Origin: Leptospira semungkisensis
GTDB lineage: Bacteria > Spirochaetota > Leptospiria > Leptospirales > Leptospiraceae
Direction of reading: 5' to 3'
NCBI RefSeq assembly: GCF_004770055.1
Contig: NZ_RQEP01000018.1
Location: forward strand, 1-64,000
Length of the DNA stretch: 64,000 nt
Part shown: positions 16,268 through 28,173 of the stretch, in pieces
Position numbering within the stretch: position 1 is the first letter of the stretch
How the letters are laid out: each line of letters starts with the position of its first letter
The notes under the pieces: model-generated
What the model saw: only the letters and a program-made list of their open reading frames with translations
What the model was told of the DNA's origin: nothing
The model's database searches: none
Position numbers and translations under genes: made by a program

Positions 16268-17902
16268 TTAGAATTTGTATCTGGCAACCACTTCCGAAGT
16301 TTCCGATTTCTTTCGGGCAGGATTCCAGCCAAGCGTCTTTCCAAGCTGATCGATAATCCACCGCAGATTTTCTGCAGAAGGAATTCCTGGTACACCCACT
16401 CCTGATCTTCTAAAGAAGAAATCGGTTGCCTTCTCTACCTTCTCTTTGGAAGCGATATAACGGATTTCCGAAGCACTGAACTCTTCTCCGTTAGACAGAG
16501 TAGCAGAACCTTCTCCTGATTTATGGAGCTTCAGTACTTCATAAGCGAGGCTTCCGTATCTAGATGCCAATGTCTCCAGATATTCTCCGTCCAGCTTGGA
16601 ATATTTTTTAGAAAGAGACTTCACAAGAGAAGAATGATCCGAGAATTCTCCGGAAGACAATGGGATCTGCGCCGTTTCACAAGGATGATAAGAGCCAGGC
16701 AAGAACTCGCAAAGTTTGTCTGTAATCTTCTCCGCTAGGTGTCTGCTTGTGGTATATTTTCCTCCCAAAGCAGTAAAAAATCCGGGAAGTCCTTTTTCTT
16801 TATGATCTAGGATCTCCGTTTTGCGAGAAGCGTTGTAGGTATCCGATTTTTCTCCGGGATCTTCTACCAAAGGTCTCATTCCTCCATAGTAGAAATCCAC
16901 GTCCTCTTCGGTAAGATCCGAATAGCCGTACGCAAAATTAATTTCCTCTAATAGACCCTGTATATCCGATCTAGTCACCTTGAAATGATCCGGGGAATCG
17001 GAGAAGACGGTATCTGTGGTACCGATGATAGTCTTTCCTCTCCAAGGGATCACAAACATGTGGGTCTTGTCCCTTTTCTTTAGAACGATCGTCTTCGAAA
17101 CGGTAAGAGATCTTGTGACTATATGAATCCCTTTAGAGCGTACAAGCACCTTGTCCATTCCAACACCCGCGAGAGATTCCACGAAATCCGCCCAAGGTCC
17201 CGCCGCATTAACGATCGTCTTTGCAAAAAGCGGATAGGATTTGCCTGTTCTCTTGTCCTTTACGATTGCCTGATATACTTCTCCTTGTCTGGAGATCGCT
17301 ACGAGCTCAGTATAATTTAGAGCGAGCCCGCCCTTCTTCTCTGCAGAAAAGATAAACTCACATGTATGCCTTTCCGGATTTGTATTTTGATAATCATAAT
17401 ATAAAAATCCACCTTTCAATCCTTCTCTCGGCAAAGAAGGCGCTTCTAATATGGTTTCTTCTTTTGAAAGGAATCTATATTTGGGGATCCAAGCATCCGA
17501 ACTGATCTCTCTATTCTTATCATAGGAAAATACATCATACATTCCTAGTCCTATATGAGTGATCCATTTCTCCGCTCTGGAATAGATAGGGATGATAAAA
17601 CCCAATGTCTTTATCGCATGAGGACTGATCTTTGCTAGAATTCTTCTCTCTCTCAAAGATTCTCTTACAAGTCCAAATTCAGCATTCTTTAGATAACGCA
17701 ATCCTCCATGGATCAATTTGGAAGTAGCTTGGGTAGTTCCGGAAGCAAAGTCGTTCTTTTCGATTAGAACGGCCTTCAATCCTCTTAAACTAGAATCCCA
17801 AAGAGTAGTCGCTCCCGTAATCCCTCCCCCTATCACTAAGGTATCGAATACTTGAGACGAAAGAGGAGAAGTTTGGTTATTTTTTGGAGAAATTTTGGAC
17901 AT
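16268..17902 (-). CDS. glpD: FAD-dependent glycerol-3-phosphate dehydrogenase
   Basis: The protein has 544 residues with the FAD-binding start FDTLVIGGGITGATTLWD (19-36), the GlpD signature FASGTTQATSKLIHGGLRYL, and the C-terminal GlpD domain through FFRRSGVG and the final helix. It oxidises glycerol-3-phosphate to dihydroxyacetone phosphate at the inner membrane and passes electrons to quinone. It is the first gene of a minus-strand pair with the AraC-type regulator. Nearby at 20.2 kb is an alkyl-DHAP-synthase-like gene, whose substrate class derives from DHAP, which may be a meaningful link. Confidence 0.93.
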   Translation of the reverse strand: MSKISPKNNQTSPLSSQVFDTLVIGGGITGATTLWDSSLRGLKAVLIEKNDFASGTTQATSKLIHGGLRYLKNAEFGLVRESLRERRILAKISPHAIKTLGFIIPIYSRAEKWITHIGLGMYDVFSYDKNREISSDAWIPKYRFLSKEETILEAPSLPREGLKGGFLYYDYQNTNPERHTCEFIFSAEKKGGLALNYTELVAISRQGEVYQAIVKDKRTGKSYPLFAKTIVNAAGPWADFVESLAGVGMDKVLVRSKGIHIVTRSLTVSKTIVLKKRDKTHMFVIPWRGKTIIGTTDTVFSDSPDHFKVTRSDIQGLLEEINFAYGYSDLTEEDVDFYYGGMRPLVEDPGEKSDTYNASRKTEILDHKEKGLPGFFTALGGKYTTSRHLAEKITDKLCEFLPGSYHPCETAQIPLSSGEFSDHSSLVKSLSKKYSKLDGEYLETLASRYGSLAYEVLKLHKSGEGSATLSNGEEFSASEIRYIASKEKVEKATDFFFRRSGVGVPGIPSAENLRWIIDQLGKTLGWNPARKKSETSEVVARYKF

Positions 17903-17958
17903 AGATACACAGCCTAGATCCGAGACAATGGTCGGTCAAGACATTAGAAATGTACAAA

Positions 17959-17986
17959 TTGTTTACGTAAAATTAGTATATTATAA
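17959..17986 (+). promoter_or_regulatory. candidate sigma70 promoter for phosphatase gene
   Basis: TTGTTT (17959-17964) and TTATAA (17981-17986) are separated by 16 bases in an AT-rich stretch of the divergent region between glpD and the phosphatase gene. The fit to TTGACA/TATAAT is moderate. Confidence 0.35.
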
Positions 17987-18058
17987 GTTTCGTTTAGACC
18001 TCGTTCTGCGAATTTCCACTTTTGGAAATTTTTTAACGAACAGAGTTCAATCTAACAG

Positions 18059-20083
18059 ATGTCATTTGAACCTTCCCTAACCGATCGTTTGCGAAGTAAA
18101 TGGAATTTCTTTCTATCTATCTTCAAAGCTGATCTAGATAGAGCAACATTTCAGAAAGAATACATTCAAGATCTGCAAAGGCAGGCGAGAAGCTTACAAT
18201 ATCCAGGTGCCCTACTCGGGATTTTTGTCTGGCTAGGCTTTGCCTTTGGCACGGACCAAAAACTTCACCCTGAATTTCCTGAGCTTTTCTATTTCAGGAT
18301 CGGATTCACCATCCTAAGCTTTGTTTCCTTAATCGTATTTCTTTTAGATACTCTCTTTAAGATTCCTACCAGAAAGTACGGCTTAGAGTTTGCTTATCTA
18401 TTTTTGGGCTACTTAACCATCTGTACTTCCTTTTTTACCGGAAGAATTGCGGACGACCCGAACTACGTTTCAGGTTTGCAGATAGCACTGATAACAATGG
18501 TGTTTGTGCCCCTTCCCCTTAGATCGTATTATATTTTATTAATACTTTCTATTATTGCTTTTTTAGGCTCTGCCTTTATCTATTCCCCGAATTTAAGCAC
18601 CGTGCAGGCATCTTATTCCATGCAAAATCTTGGAATCGCCTATCTTCTCACGTTCGTCTTTTCAATCATTTTGGAAAGATATCGCTTCGTTAGCTTTGTG
18701 AGTAGATTCAAGATTCTCGAAAGTAATAAAGAGATCTCCGAAAAGATGCTCCAGATCCAAAGCTTGAAGGAAAAACAGGACGGGGATTATTTCTTAACTG
18801 CTCTTCTTCTTTCTCCCCTCATTAAATTGGAGCAGACCGGAAATTCTTCCGTAAAAGTAGAATTTGTCTTAGATCAGTACAAAAAATTCTCATTTAAAGA
18901 TAAGGATTACGAACTTGGCGGGGACTTCTTAAGCGCATATACGATCCATCTACAAGGGAAAGAATACACTGCATTCATCAACGGAGATGCAATGGGCAAA
19001 TCCATCCAGGGAGCAGGAGGAGCCTTGGTCCTCGGTTCCGTATTCAATTCGATTATCAGTAGAACCAGGCTGTCTCCGGAGATCCAAACACGTTCTCCTG
19101 AGCGTTGGCTAAAAGAAGCGTTTATCGATCTACAGAATGTTTTTGAGACATTTGATGGGTTTATGTTAGTGTCCGCAATTTTTGGGATTGTGGATCATTC
19201 TTCTGGAACATTATATTATATTAATGCAGAACATCCATGGCCTGTACTATACAGAGATGGAAAGGCAACTTTCTTAGGATTAGAATCCAATATCCGCAAG
19301 CTTGGTATTTCGGAGATATTCGGAAGTAAGATCCAGGTCCAGACCTTTCGCCTCATGCCTGGAGACATCGTATTCTGCGGTTCGGACGGAAGAGACGATC
19401 TAGTCTTAGAGGAAGATTTTTCCGGAAAAAGGATCATCAACGAGGACGAGACCGAGTTCTTGAGTTCGGTCGAAGAAAGCGGAGGCGATATCAAAACGAT
19501 TCGCAAGTCACTCATCCGTAAAGGAAAGCTTTCAGATGATTTAAGTATATTATCGATTTCTTATTTGCCTAGTCGAAACCCTTTCTTAGAAGACAAGAAT
19601 TCCATCCAAGAAGCGGACTCTCTGGCTCAAAAAAGTGATTTTGCAGGCGCAATTCGGATTTTAGAAGAAAGCGTGAAGCAAAGCAGATCGAAAGGGCTCC
19701 GACATTCTCCTCAAGCCGCAAAATTACTCTCTAAATGGTATGATAAGATCTCTAAATTCAAAGAGTCCGCTATCTGGGCGGAGAAGGTCCTAGACTGGGA
19801 TCCTTCCGAAACTGAGTTCTTGTTTATTACTTCCATTCTTTGGAAGAAGGCGTATGCGGGATCTCGAAATTTAGAACTTCTAAGATCCGCTTCCGAACTG
19901 GGAGAAAAACTCCGGGTCAGACAGCCCAATCATCTGAAGAACCTAATCAATCTTGCGGATATATACCGCTTGTTAGGCAATTCATTCCGAGCCAAAAAAT
20001 TATTGGAAGAAGCATCTGCTCTTTCTCCCAACGATCCCAAAATTGCAGAACTAAAGAAGAAGCTAGACCCTTCCGCATCATAG
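18059..20083 (+). CDS. membrane PP2C-type (SpoIIE-like) serine phosphatase with TPR tail
   Basis: The protein has 674 residues. Residues ~45-210 form about six membrane helices, then a short coiled coil (~220-240). Residues ~255-500 are a SpoIIE/RsbU-type PP2C phosphatase with metal-binding blocks LGGDF, INGDAMGKSIQGAGGA, YYINAEHPWPVLY and CGSDGRDDL. The remainder (~520-670) contains TPR-like helices. Such proteins dephosphorylate anti-sigma-factor antagonists or similar serine-phosphorylated partners in response to a membrane signal. No anti-sigma gene is adjacent. ATG start; the gene stands alone ahead of the AGPS-like gene. Confidence 0.85.
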   Translation: MSFEPSLTDRLRSKWNFFLSIFKADLDRATFQKEYIQDLQRQARSLQYPGALLGIFVWLGFAFGTDQKLHPEFPELFYFRIGFTILSFVSLIVFLLDTLFKIPTRKYGLEFAYLFLGYLTICTSFFTGRIADDPNYVSGLQIALITMVFVPLPLRSYYILLILSIIAFLGSAFIYSPNLSTVQASYSMQNLGIAYLLTFVFSIILERYRFVSFVSRFKILESNKEISEKMLQIQSLKEKQDGDYFLTALLLSPLIKLEQTGNSSVKVEFVLDQYKKFSFKDKDYELGGDFLSAYTIHLQGKEYTAFINGDAMGKSIQGAGGALVLGSVFNSIISRTRLSPEIQTRSPERWLKEAFIDLQNVFETFDGFMLVSAIFGIVDHSSGTLYYINAEHPWPVLYRDGKATFLGLESNIRKLGISEIFGSKIQVQTFRLMPGDIVFCGSDGRDDLVLEEDFSGKRIINEDETEFLSSVEESGGDIKTIRKSLIRKGKLSDDLSILSISYLPSRNPFLEDKNSIQEADSLAQKSDFAGAIRILEESVKQSRSKGLRHSPQAAKLLSKWYDKISKFKESAIWAEKVLDWDPSETEFLFITSILWKKAYAGSRNLELLRSASELGEKLRVRQPNHLKNLINLADIYRLLGNSFRAKKLLEEASALSPNDPKIAELKKKLDPSAS

Positions 20084-20156
20084 AATTCGTTTTTACGTTG
20101 CTCCCAGGAAAGATTCGGATTTATTGGAGTCACTTCTAAGTTTTCGGAGACCATCC

Positions 20157-21847
<1,691 letters not shown>

Positions 21848-21851
<4 letters not shown>

Positions 21852-22612
21852 TGAAAAACTGGTCGTCTTTTCTCCAGGATGGATTTCATTCCTTCCTGGC
21901 CGTTTTGGGTAGCGATCGCTGCGGAAAGAAGTTCTATATCACGTTTATCTAATGATTCTGCGACAAGGCGTTGTGAATCCCTGAGAGAGACTTTTACTCC
22001 GATCACGGATTCAATCGCCATATTCTTAAATTGTTCGCACCATTTTCTAGCCTTAGGAATTAGCTCTTCAGGGGTCGCGCTTTCTTCTACCAAGCCGACC
22101 TCGATTGCCTCATCTGCCTTCAGTCCTTTACCGCTGTACAAAAGGTCTCTAGCTGTTTTGATCCCTACTAGTTCCTTAAGAATATAGCCTGCAGTAGAAG
22201 GGAAATTGATACCAATCAAAGATTCAGGAAATCCCAAACGGCCTTTCTTCTCCACAAGGATCCTATAATCGGAGAAGATCGCAAGCACTGCACCTACTCC
22301 CATAGAATGTCCGTTCATCGCGCATACCACTGGCTTACTGGAGAATAAAACTTTTCCGCAAGCGCTTAAAGCATCGTGAAGAACGCTCTTGATTTCATCC
22401 AAGCTCTTCCCCACAAAGATCTCCGGATTGAATCCGTTAGAAAAGAATTTATCATTTCTTCCTGAGAGAAGGATTGCTTTCACACTACGATCTTTTTCTG
22501 CCTCTTCCATCGTAGTACTTAGCTTATGGAAGAAGTCCCTGCCGAGCGAGTTAACCTCGTTCGTCTTAATATAAAGCTCAAGAATATGTCCGTTTTTTTC
22601 TATATCGATCAT
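21848..22612 (-). CDS. enoyl-CoA hydratase/isomerase family protein
   Basis: The protein has 254 residues with a crotonase fold: the oxyanion-hole segment NGHSMGVGAVLAIFSDYRIL, then GRLGFPESLIGINFPSTAGYIL with a candidate catalytic glutamate, and ARDLLYSGKGLKADEAIEVGLV. It acts on an acyl-CoA by hydration or double-bond isomerisation, most likely in fatty acid or branched-acid breakdown; hydratase and isomerase cannot be separated here. It is the last gene of a minus-strand series that includes the lipoprotein and TPR genes upstream. Confidence 0.88.
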
Positions 22613-22630
22613 TTTAGATTTCCTTACTAT

Positions 22631-23467
22631 TTAGAATCCGAAGACTACTTGGTTCAAACTATCAGTGCGGTTGACTTTCTTCATTTTGATTTCAATGCGG
22701 TTTTGATCTGACCCGTCCGTTCTAGAGACGATCCTAGTTACGGTGACCTTGGGAGGAAATTCCAACTCTCCCTGCACATTCGTGACTGCCTTTACATTCT
22801 TTCCGGAAGAATCCCATTCTACGGAGTAGATCCCCTTCTCCTTTGTATAATAGGTCCATTCTTCTCCAGGTTTGCGAACGAGAACGATTCCTTCGGTTGG
22901 CTGCACTATAGTCCATTCAGGTTTGAATAGTTGTGCATTTCGATTGGAAAGAAGATAATAGATTACAGGAAAAGGAACAATCGTCTGCTTTCCGGTATTC
23001 GGATCGGAAAGAACAATATCATCCATCGGCTGCTCGTGAACCTTGTCCACGCTGGCAGTCTTGATCCGGATCGTGTTTCCATCCGTAAATACTTTAGAAA
23101 CGCTGATCCCAAACAACTTATCAGTAAGTTCGATCTGCATCTTTCCAGTCGGTTTGTCGTACATGATCTTTCCACTCAGAGAAAAGACATCCTTTTTAGG
23201 AAAGAAATTCTGGATGCGAATATCAAACTCGCCTGAATAAGAAGTATTCGTTTCTTCTAATTTACGAAGGCCATCCAAATACTTCTGTCCGTCCTTGGAC
23301 TTGGCGCTCCAAAATTTGATCTTTCCTTTCTGACGAAAAGGGATCTCTTCGATCTCAGTCGTAGCACAGTTTGCAAACAGGATCGATACAAATACAAATG
23401 AAGTAATAATTCTAAATAGCGATAAATGGTTTGTTATCAAAACGGATCTCTCTTCTAAATCGATCAA
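22631..23467 (-). CDS. putative lipoprotein, LolA/LolB-like
   Basis: The protein has up to 278 residues. A TTG start at 23467 overlaps the end of the TPR gene by 4 bases; another TTG at 23440, preceded by AGAGAG, would place the signal peptide directly at the N-terminus. ITSFVFVSILFANC gives a lipobox with cysteine near residue 33. The mature part has an alternating beta pattern (SLSGKIMYDKPTGKMQIELTD, KVFTDGNTIRIKTAS) as in LolA/LolB or DUF4292 domains, which bind lipoprotein acyl chains. Leptospira must sort many lipoproteins, so a role in that route is possible but not shown. Confidence 0.6.
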   Translation of the reverse strand: MIDLEERSVLITNHLSLFRIITSFVFVSILFANCATTEIEEIPFRQKGKIKFWSAKSKDGQKYLDGLRKLEETNTSYSGEFDIRIQNFFPKKDVFSLSGKIMYDKPTGKMQIELTDKLFGISVSKVFTDGNTIRIKTASVDKVHEQPMDDIVLSDPNTGKQTIVPFPVIYYLLSNRNAQLFKPEWTIVQPTEGIVLVRKPGEEWTYYTKEKGIYSVEWDSSGKNVKAVTNVQGELEFPPKVTVTRIVSRTDGSDQNRIEIKMKKVNRTDSLNQVVFGF

Positions 23468-25479
23468 GGCTTGGTCGATATCGAATTCGTTCTTAGCCTT
23501 CCCAATTTTTCCCGAATTCTCTCTTTGTCTTCTTTCTTTTGATAGAGATTTTCCGATTTTTCCCAGAATCTTTTCGTTTCCGCAAAATCCTTTCTTTCAT
23601 AATGAACATCTCCTAGATGCTCACAAATTGTAGGATCAAAATCGTTCTTATCCTGCAGAATCTGATAAGCCAGATTCAAATGCAAAAGCGCTTCTTCTAT
23701 CCTTCCCTTCTTATAATAGATCCAACCTAGACTATCTTGGTAGGCTTCGTTATCTGGAGCGAGTTCCACGGCTCTATGAACTAATTCTAATGCTTCATCC
23801 AGTTGGATCCCTTTCTCCGAATAATGATATCCTAGATAGTTATAAGAGATCGGATTTTCGGGATCCAATTCCATGGATTTCCGAAGATCCGCTTCCATAT
23901 CTTTTAACTTGCCCAATTTTTCAAGAGCAGTGGCTCGGTAGAAATAGTACACTGCAGATTTAGGTTCTAAGGAGATCGCTTCGCTGAATGCGTTTTTACT
24001 CTCCTGCAATTTCTCCGACTGAAGAAGAACAATCCCTAAAAGATAATACGCGTAGTGATTTTTCGGATCCTGCTTCAAGATGCTTTGGATCATCTCTTCG
24101 GATTCTTGGATCTTTCCGGGAGGATTTCCTCTTAAAAGATAGGCAAGATGCAATTCGTATTTTCTAGAATCTTCTTTGGTTTGAGCGTTCTCAATCGCCT
24201 TTCTTACCGAGATAATAGATCTAAAAACGGAACCAGACTGTTCGTATACGCTCGCTAGAAAATCGTATTCTTCTGCAAGTACTGCCTTGTCATCTCCTTC
24301 CTTAGCGGTGATCTGAATCGCCTCTAAGAGGAGTGTTTCGGAGAGATTGATTAGCTGGGACTGAAGAGCGATCCCGGCCACTTCTACGAGTTCCTTAGTA
24401 TATTCTTTTTTACTAATATTCGGATCTCTCTTTAATATTTCTATGATCCCCAATCTCACGGAAAGTCTTCTAGGGGATTTTTCTTTCAGAGGAAAAAGGA
24501 TCCTCCTTCCTTCCGAGTAATTGGAGTTCAGAATGGAATAGAGGCCGAATAAAACCCCTTCCTTGGATAGTTTTCCCTTCTTCTTCAATTCCTCAAAGTA
24601 TCCTGCAGCCATGGAACGGCTCTCTATAAAATACATCTCCCCGAGCATAAGCTCCACGGAGGAATTGCCTTGGATCTCTTGCAAGATCCTTTGCAACTGT
24701 CTCTTTGCTTGTGCAAACTTGCCTAGTTGGTCTAGGATTCTTGCCAGAAGAAATCGGACCTCCCAATTCTCAGGTCTCATCTCCAGATAACCGGAAATAT
24801 AGAAGAGAGCCTTTGTATTTTGTCCCAGATTGAAATAGGTTTTGCCTAAGGATAAATACACAAACTCCGGATACTTTGGATTGCTATCCTTTTGCTTGAT
24901 CAGATCTCGAAGTGAGCTTAAATACAGAACAGACTTTGCATCATTCTTAAGAGCAAGCTCCGCAGAACTAAGAAGATAATAAATGTCCGGATCATCTGAA
25001 AATCTGCTCAGATTCGCTTCTAAATAAGAAGCCGCTTTATCATATTCTCCTCCGTTCAGAAGGATGGTTCCCTTTAAGATATAGGATTCTTTAAAATTCG
25101 GATCCGCCTTTTCTGCGAGCTCCGTCTCGAGAATCGCTTCCTTCCATTGGCCGATATAATAATGGGCCAATGCCTTGTTCCATCTGGAAACCGCAGAAAC
25201 CGGAGCTCCCAAGGATTCGGAGCATTTCAGATATTTCTCATAGTTCCGGATGGATTCCGTGATCAGTTCGGCTCTTTCTCTTCCTTCAGAAAGACGAGCC
25301 TTATTCATGCTCTCCAATCCTAAAGAATAGAAGAATGCGGGCCAAACAGAACGTGCCTTTCCGCTAGAATCTGTGTCTCTGCAGACAAGGATGGATCCTG
25401 AATTCAGGGGAGAAGCAAGGAGAGGACCGATACCGAGTGTCGATACCAGAAGAATTGGAATAATGCTTGCGTGTTTCAT
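23464..25479 (-). CDS. exported TPR repeat protein
   Basis: The protein has 671 residues with a signal peptide (MKHASIIPILLVSTLGIGPLLA). Most of the length is tetratricopeptide repeats, clear examples being the blocks at NYEKYLKC, SYILKGTILLNGGEYDKAAS, YAYYLLGIVLLQSEKLQESK, AVYYFYRATALEKLGKLKDM and ISYNYLGYHYSEKGIQLDEA. It is predicted to be a periplasmic protein-binding scaffold. The lipoprotein gene overlaps its end by 4 bases, so the two are probably made and may act together, perhaps in envelope assembly. It resembles BepA/YfgC-type TPR tails only in a general way. Confidence 0.8.
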   Translation of the reverse strand: MKHASIIPILLVSTLGIGPLLASPLNSGSILVCRDTDSSGKARSVWPAFFYSLGLESMNKARLSEGRERAELITESIRNYEKYLKCSESLGAPVSAVSRWNKALAHYYIGQWKEAILETELAEKADPNFKESYILKGTILLNGGEYDKAASYLEANLSRFSDDPDIYYLLSSAELALKNDAKSVLYLSSLRDLIKQKDSNPKYPEFVYLSLGKTYFNLGQNTKALFYISGYLEMRPENWEVRFLLARILDQLGKFAQAKRQLQRILQEIQGNSSVELMLGEMYFIESRSMAAGYFEELKKKGKLSKEGVLFGLYSILNSNYSEGRRILFPLKEKSPRRLSVRLGIIEILKRDPNISKKEYTKELVEVAGIALQSQLINLSETLLLEAIQITAKEGDDKAVLAEEYDFLASVYEQSGSVFRSIISVRKAIENAQTKEDSRKYELHLAYLLRGNPPGKIQESEEMIQSILKQDPKNHYAYYLLGIVLLQSEKLQESKNAFSEAISLEPKSAVYYFYRATALEKLGKLKDMEADLRKSMELDPENPISYNYLGYHYSEKGIQLDEALELVHRAVELAPDNEAYQDSLGWIYYKKGRIEEALLHLNLAYQILQDKNDFDPTICEHLGDVHYERKDFAETKRFWEKSENLYQKKEDKERIREKLGRLRTNSISTKP

Positions 25480-25542
25480 AATCCCCGGACTTGTATAGGG
25501 TTTGGAATCAAAGAGAGCGAAATCTCCACTCGCTCACTCTGA

Positions 25543-27042
25543 GTGAGGGCTCAGGTTCGTCTAACGAATTTTCCTAAAGCCCAAGGAAAGAAATTGTTCA
25601 GCATTCTAAGAGAAAAGAAAAAACTCTTCTTATCCCTTTTACTGATTTGGATCCTCGCCGCATTTTATATCTATCCCCGCAGGTTCGAATTTTTACGTTC
25701 TTTAGCTCTTTGGATAGAACCACCTGAATTAAATCCGTCTCTCTCTGAAAAACTGAAGGCAAAAGGAGACGATCTACTCTCCGAAAAAGTGGAATTCAGA
25801 CAGGTAGAGCATTATCTCAGAACGGATCAGATGGCGAGAGCCTGTTCCAGAGCCTATAATTTGGGGAAGGAAGGACTGGACGATATTTTTAGAATTCCAA
25901 GCTGGATGGAAGCAAAGCACCAAGGTTGGACCATCGAAAGATTGTCTGATCCAAGCGGGACAAAATTCTCTAGCGGAGAAAGACCGATCGATCCGTTTGA
26001 ATATTGGGAGGAATTCTACCAAACTCCTTTAGAAGCTCTAGACTATTATAAAAGAGCTCTCAACTATAATCCGTTTGACGGATATAATTTCCCGAGTGAG
26101 AGAGCAACCTTGGGAAAGGATAAGCCTGAGATCGCAGGCAAGAGTCTTCTGGAAAAGATCAAGATCACTGCGTTCGCAACCTGTCGTCCTGAAGAAGCCA
26201 TACTCGCACATTTTCAATCTATCATTCGTATCGAAGAATTAGTCTTCGAAAAGATCAAGGAAACTGCGGCTCCAGCAATTCCTTGGTGGAAGAGAATCCT
26301 CAACTTCTTTCATTTAAGTTGCAAGTCAGACGAAGATACTCAGGAAACAAGCGATCTTCCGAAAGAAATACGAATTTGGAAAAAGATCACCGAATCTGAA
26401 TCCGAGCCGATTATCTTTTCTCCGGATTATCCGGAAACTACCAAACTAACTGCAAATCAGTACAAAAGACTTTTGCTCAAAACCTTGGAGCTACTGCAAC
26501 TGAGAATGACTGGCAAAGGAACATCTCTTTCTCCGGAGGAATCAGTCTCACTCTATACTAGAGTTCTATATTTCTCCTGCTCCAAGAGAACAGTACCTGC
26601 AGAAGCAAAGTATTGGGGACCGAGTGCAATTGCGATGATCCCATGCGATACTTCGGACGAAGAAGGAAGCAAATCATTCTATTCCAATTTGAACAGAGCC
26701 GCATTTTTGTATTATAGATTGGGCGACAGAGACACAAATTACCGCAAAAAGTCGGGAGAAATGTTTGAGTCCGTTTATAAATCCCAACTTACGGATCTTG
26801 GAACCAGATTCCAGGCAAAGCTTATGAGAGTGCGCTGCCTTCTATTCGAATCCAATTTCGACCAAGCATTGAAAGAATTGGATTCATTGGACATCGAAGT
26901 CTATACGGTTGATCCGAATTATAGAAACGATAAGTCAGGTTACGAAGACTTAATCGAAGATAAAAAGAAACTATTGCAGTATGTACTTCGTCGAAAAGGC
27001 AGATACGAAGAAGCCGACGATATTTTCGATGAAAAGAATTAA
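25543..27042 (+). CDS. membrane-anchored protein of unknown function with helical repeats
   Basis: The product is up to 499 residues. The GTG at 25543 has no clear ribosome site, whereas an in-frame TTG at 25594 has AAGGAA six bases ahead and would start MFSILREKKK, directly before a signal anchor (LFLSLLLIWILAAFYIYP). The rest is a soluble, mostly helical domain with TPR-like stretches (LEALDYYKRALNYNPFDGYN; the C-terminal KAKLMRVRCLLFESNFDQAL). No family recognised. The last 14 bases overlap the cysteine desulfurase start, so the two are translationally coupled. Confidence 0.7.
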   Translation: MRAQVRLTNFPKAQGKKLFSILREKKKLFLSLLLIWILAAFYIYPRRFEFLRSLALWIEPPELNPSLSEKLKAKGDDLLSEKVEFRQVEHYLRTDQMARACSRAYNLGKEGLDDIFRIPSWMEAKHQGWTIERLSDPSGTKFSSGERPIDPFEYWEEFYQTPLEALDYYKRALNYNPFDGYNFPSERATLGKDKPEIAGKSLLEKIKITAFATCRPEEAILAHFQSIIRIEELVFEKIKETAAPAIPWWKRILNFFHLSCKSDEDTQETSDLPKEIRIWKKITESESEPIIFSPDYPETTKLTANQYKRLLLKTLELLQLRMTGKGTSLSPEESVSLYTRVLYFSCSKRTVPAEAKYWGPSAIAMIPCDTSDEEGSKSFYSNLNRAAFLYYRLGDRDTNYRKKSGEMFESVYKSQLTDLGTRFQAKLMRVRCLLFESNFDQALKELDSLDIEVYTVDPNYRNDKSGYEDLIEDKKKLLQYVLRRKGRYEEADDIFDEKN

Positions 27043-28141
27043 GTATTTCGACTATAATGCGACTCACCCTCCTCTTCCAGGTTTGCTCTCTAAAATATTC
27101 GCAGACTATGAAGAAGATTTTTTCAATCCTTCTGGCCCGACTCGCTTTTCACTCGCTCGACAAGGAAGAATAGAAGAAGCTCGGAAAACCTTAAGCTCAC
27201 TGACCGGCTGCGATCCAAAAGGTTTTGTTTTCGTTTCTTCTGGAACGGAAGCAAACTATTCACTCGCCTATTTTATTCGTTCTCTTGCGCCAAAGATTGT
27301 CTATTTATCTCCTTTCGAACATTCCTCCATGTATTCTGCGTTCGAAAGCGCTAAAATTCCAGTGCAGATCTTACAAACGGATAAATCTGGACTCATTTCT
27401 ATCACTCAACTGGATTCTTTTCTAAAAGAAGATCCAGGCCCAGTATGCATTATCCATGCGGGGAATGAAACAGGAGTCATCCAGCCCTTGGAGAAGATCT
27501 CAGAACTTTGCTCTACATATAAGGTGCCATTCTTCTCGGATATCATCCAATCTTTCGGCAAAATCTCCATACCATTTTCTCTTTTAGATGGATTCACTTT
27601 CTCCGGGCATAAGATAGGAGGAGGTTTGGGTTCTTCCGTTCTTTGGTTCCAACCAAAATACCTAAAAGAAGGAGGAATCTTCCAGGGAGGAAATCAAGAG
27701 AACGGACATAGAGCCGGAACAGAAAACTCACCTGCAATCCTCGCACTTTCAGAAGCGGCCCTTATCCAATTCCAAGAGATGGAAAAGAAAGATCTGCGCT
27801 TAAAAGAATTCAGAGTGAAAATAGAAGCCTGCCTGAAAGAGTTGGGAGCCGAGATCGTTTCAGAAGCTTCCCCAAGACTTCACTCTACTACTTTTACACT
27901 TTTGCCATTCGACGATCTGGATTTCTTCATGATGGGAATGGAAGAAAGAGGATTTGCATTGTCTACAGGATCATCCTGCAAGTCCAGATCTAGAGAAGCA
28001 GCGCCTTCTCTTCTTGCCATGGGTTACTCCCAAGAAGAAGCGTTACGCGCCATTCGAATTTCCACCGGATTATTTACTACTACAGAAGAAGTGGATTCCT
28101 TGATCTCTGCCTTAACTGAAGTGATCCGTTCTATAGGATAG
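27029..28141 (+). CDS. cysteine desulfurase-like aminotransferase class V enzyme
   Basis: The product is 370 residues from the ATG at 27029, chosen because the typical NifS/IscS start KYFDYNATHPP follows immediately. PLP-binding features are HAGNETGVIQP, SDIIQSFGK and the Schiff-base lysine Lys195 in FSGHKIGGG. The catalytic loop holds Cys317 in STGSSCKSRSREAAP, then RISTGLFTT. It should release sulfur from cysteine as a persulfide for Fe-S clusters or thiolated tRNA. No iscU or sufE gene is adjacent, and the active loop is not the usual IscS wording, so the sulfur acceptor is unclear. Confidence 0.85.
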   Translation: MKRIKYFDYNATHPPLPGLLSKIFADYEEDFFNPSGPTRFSLARQGRIEEARKTLSSLTGCDPKGFVFVSSGTEANYSLAYFIRSLAPKIVYLSPFEHSSMYSAFESAKIPVQILQTDKSGLISITQLDSFLKEDPGPVCIIHAGNETGVIQPLEKISELCSTYKVPFFSDIIQSFGKISIPFSLLDGFTFSGHKIGGGLGSSVLWFQPKYLKEGGIFQGGNQENGHRAGTENSPAILALSEAALIQFQEMEKKDLRLKEFRVKIEACLKELGAEIVSEASPRLHSTTFTLLPFDDLDFFMMGMEERGFALSTGSSCKSRSREAAPSLLAMGYSQEEALRAIRISTGLFTTTEEVDSLISALTEVIRSIG

Positions 28142-28173
28142 AATATCTGTAAAACTAAAGAAGATGAGAATTC

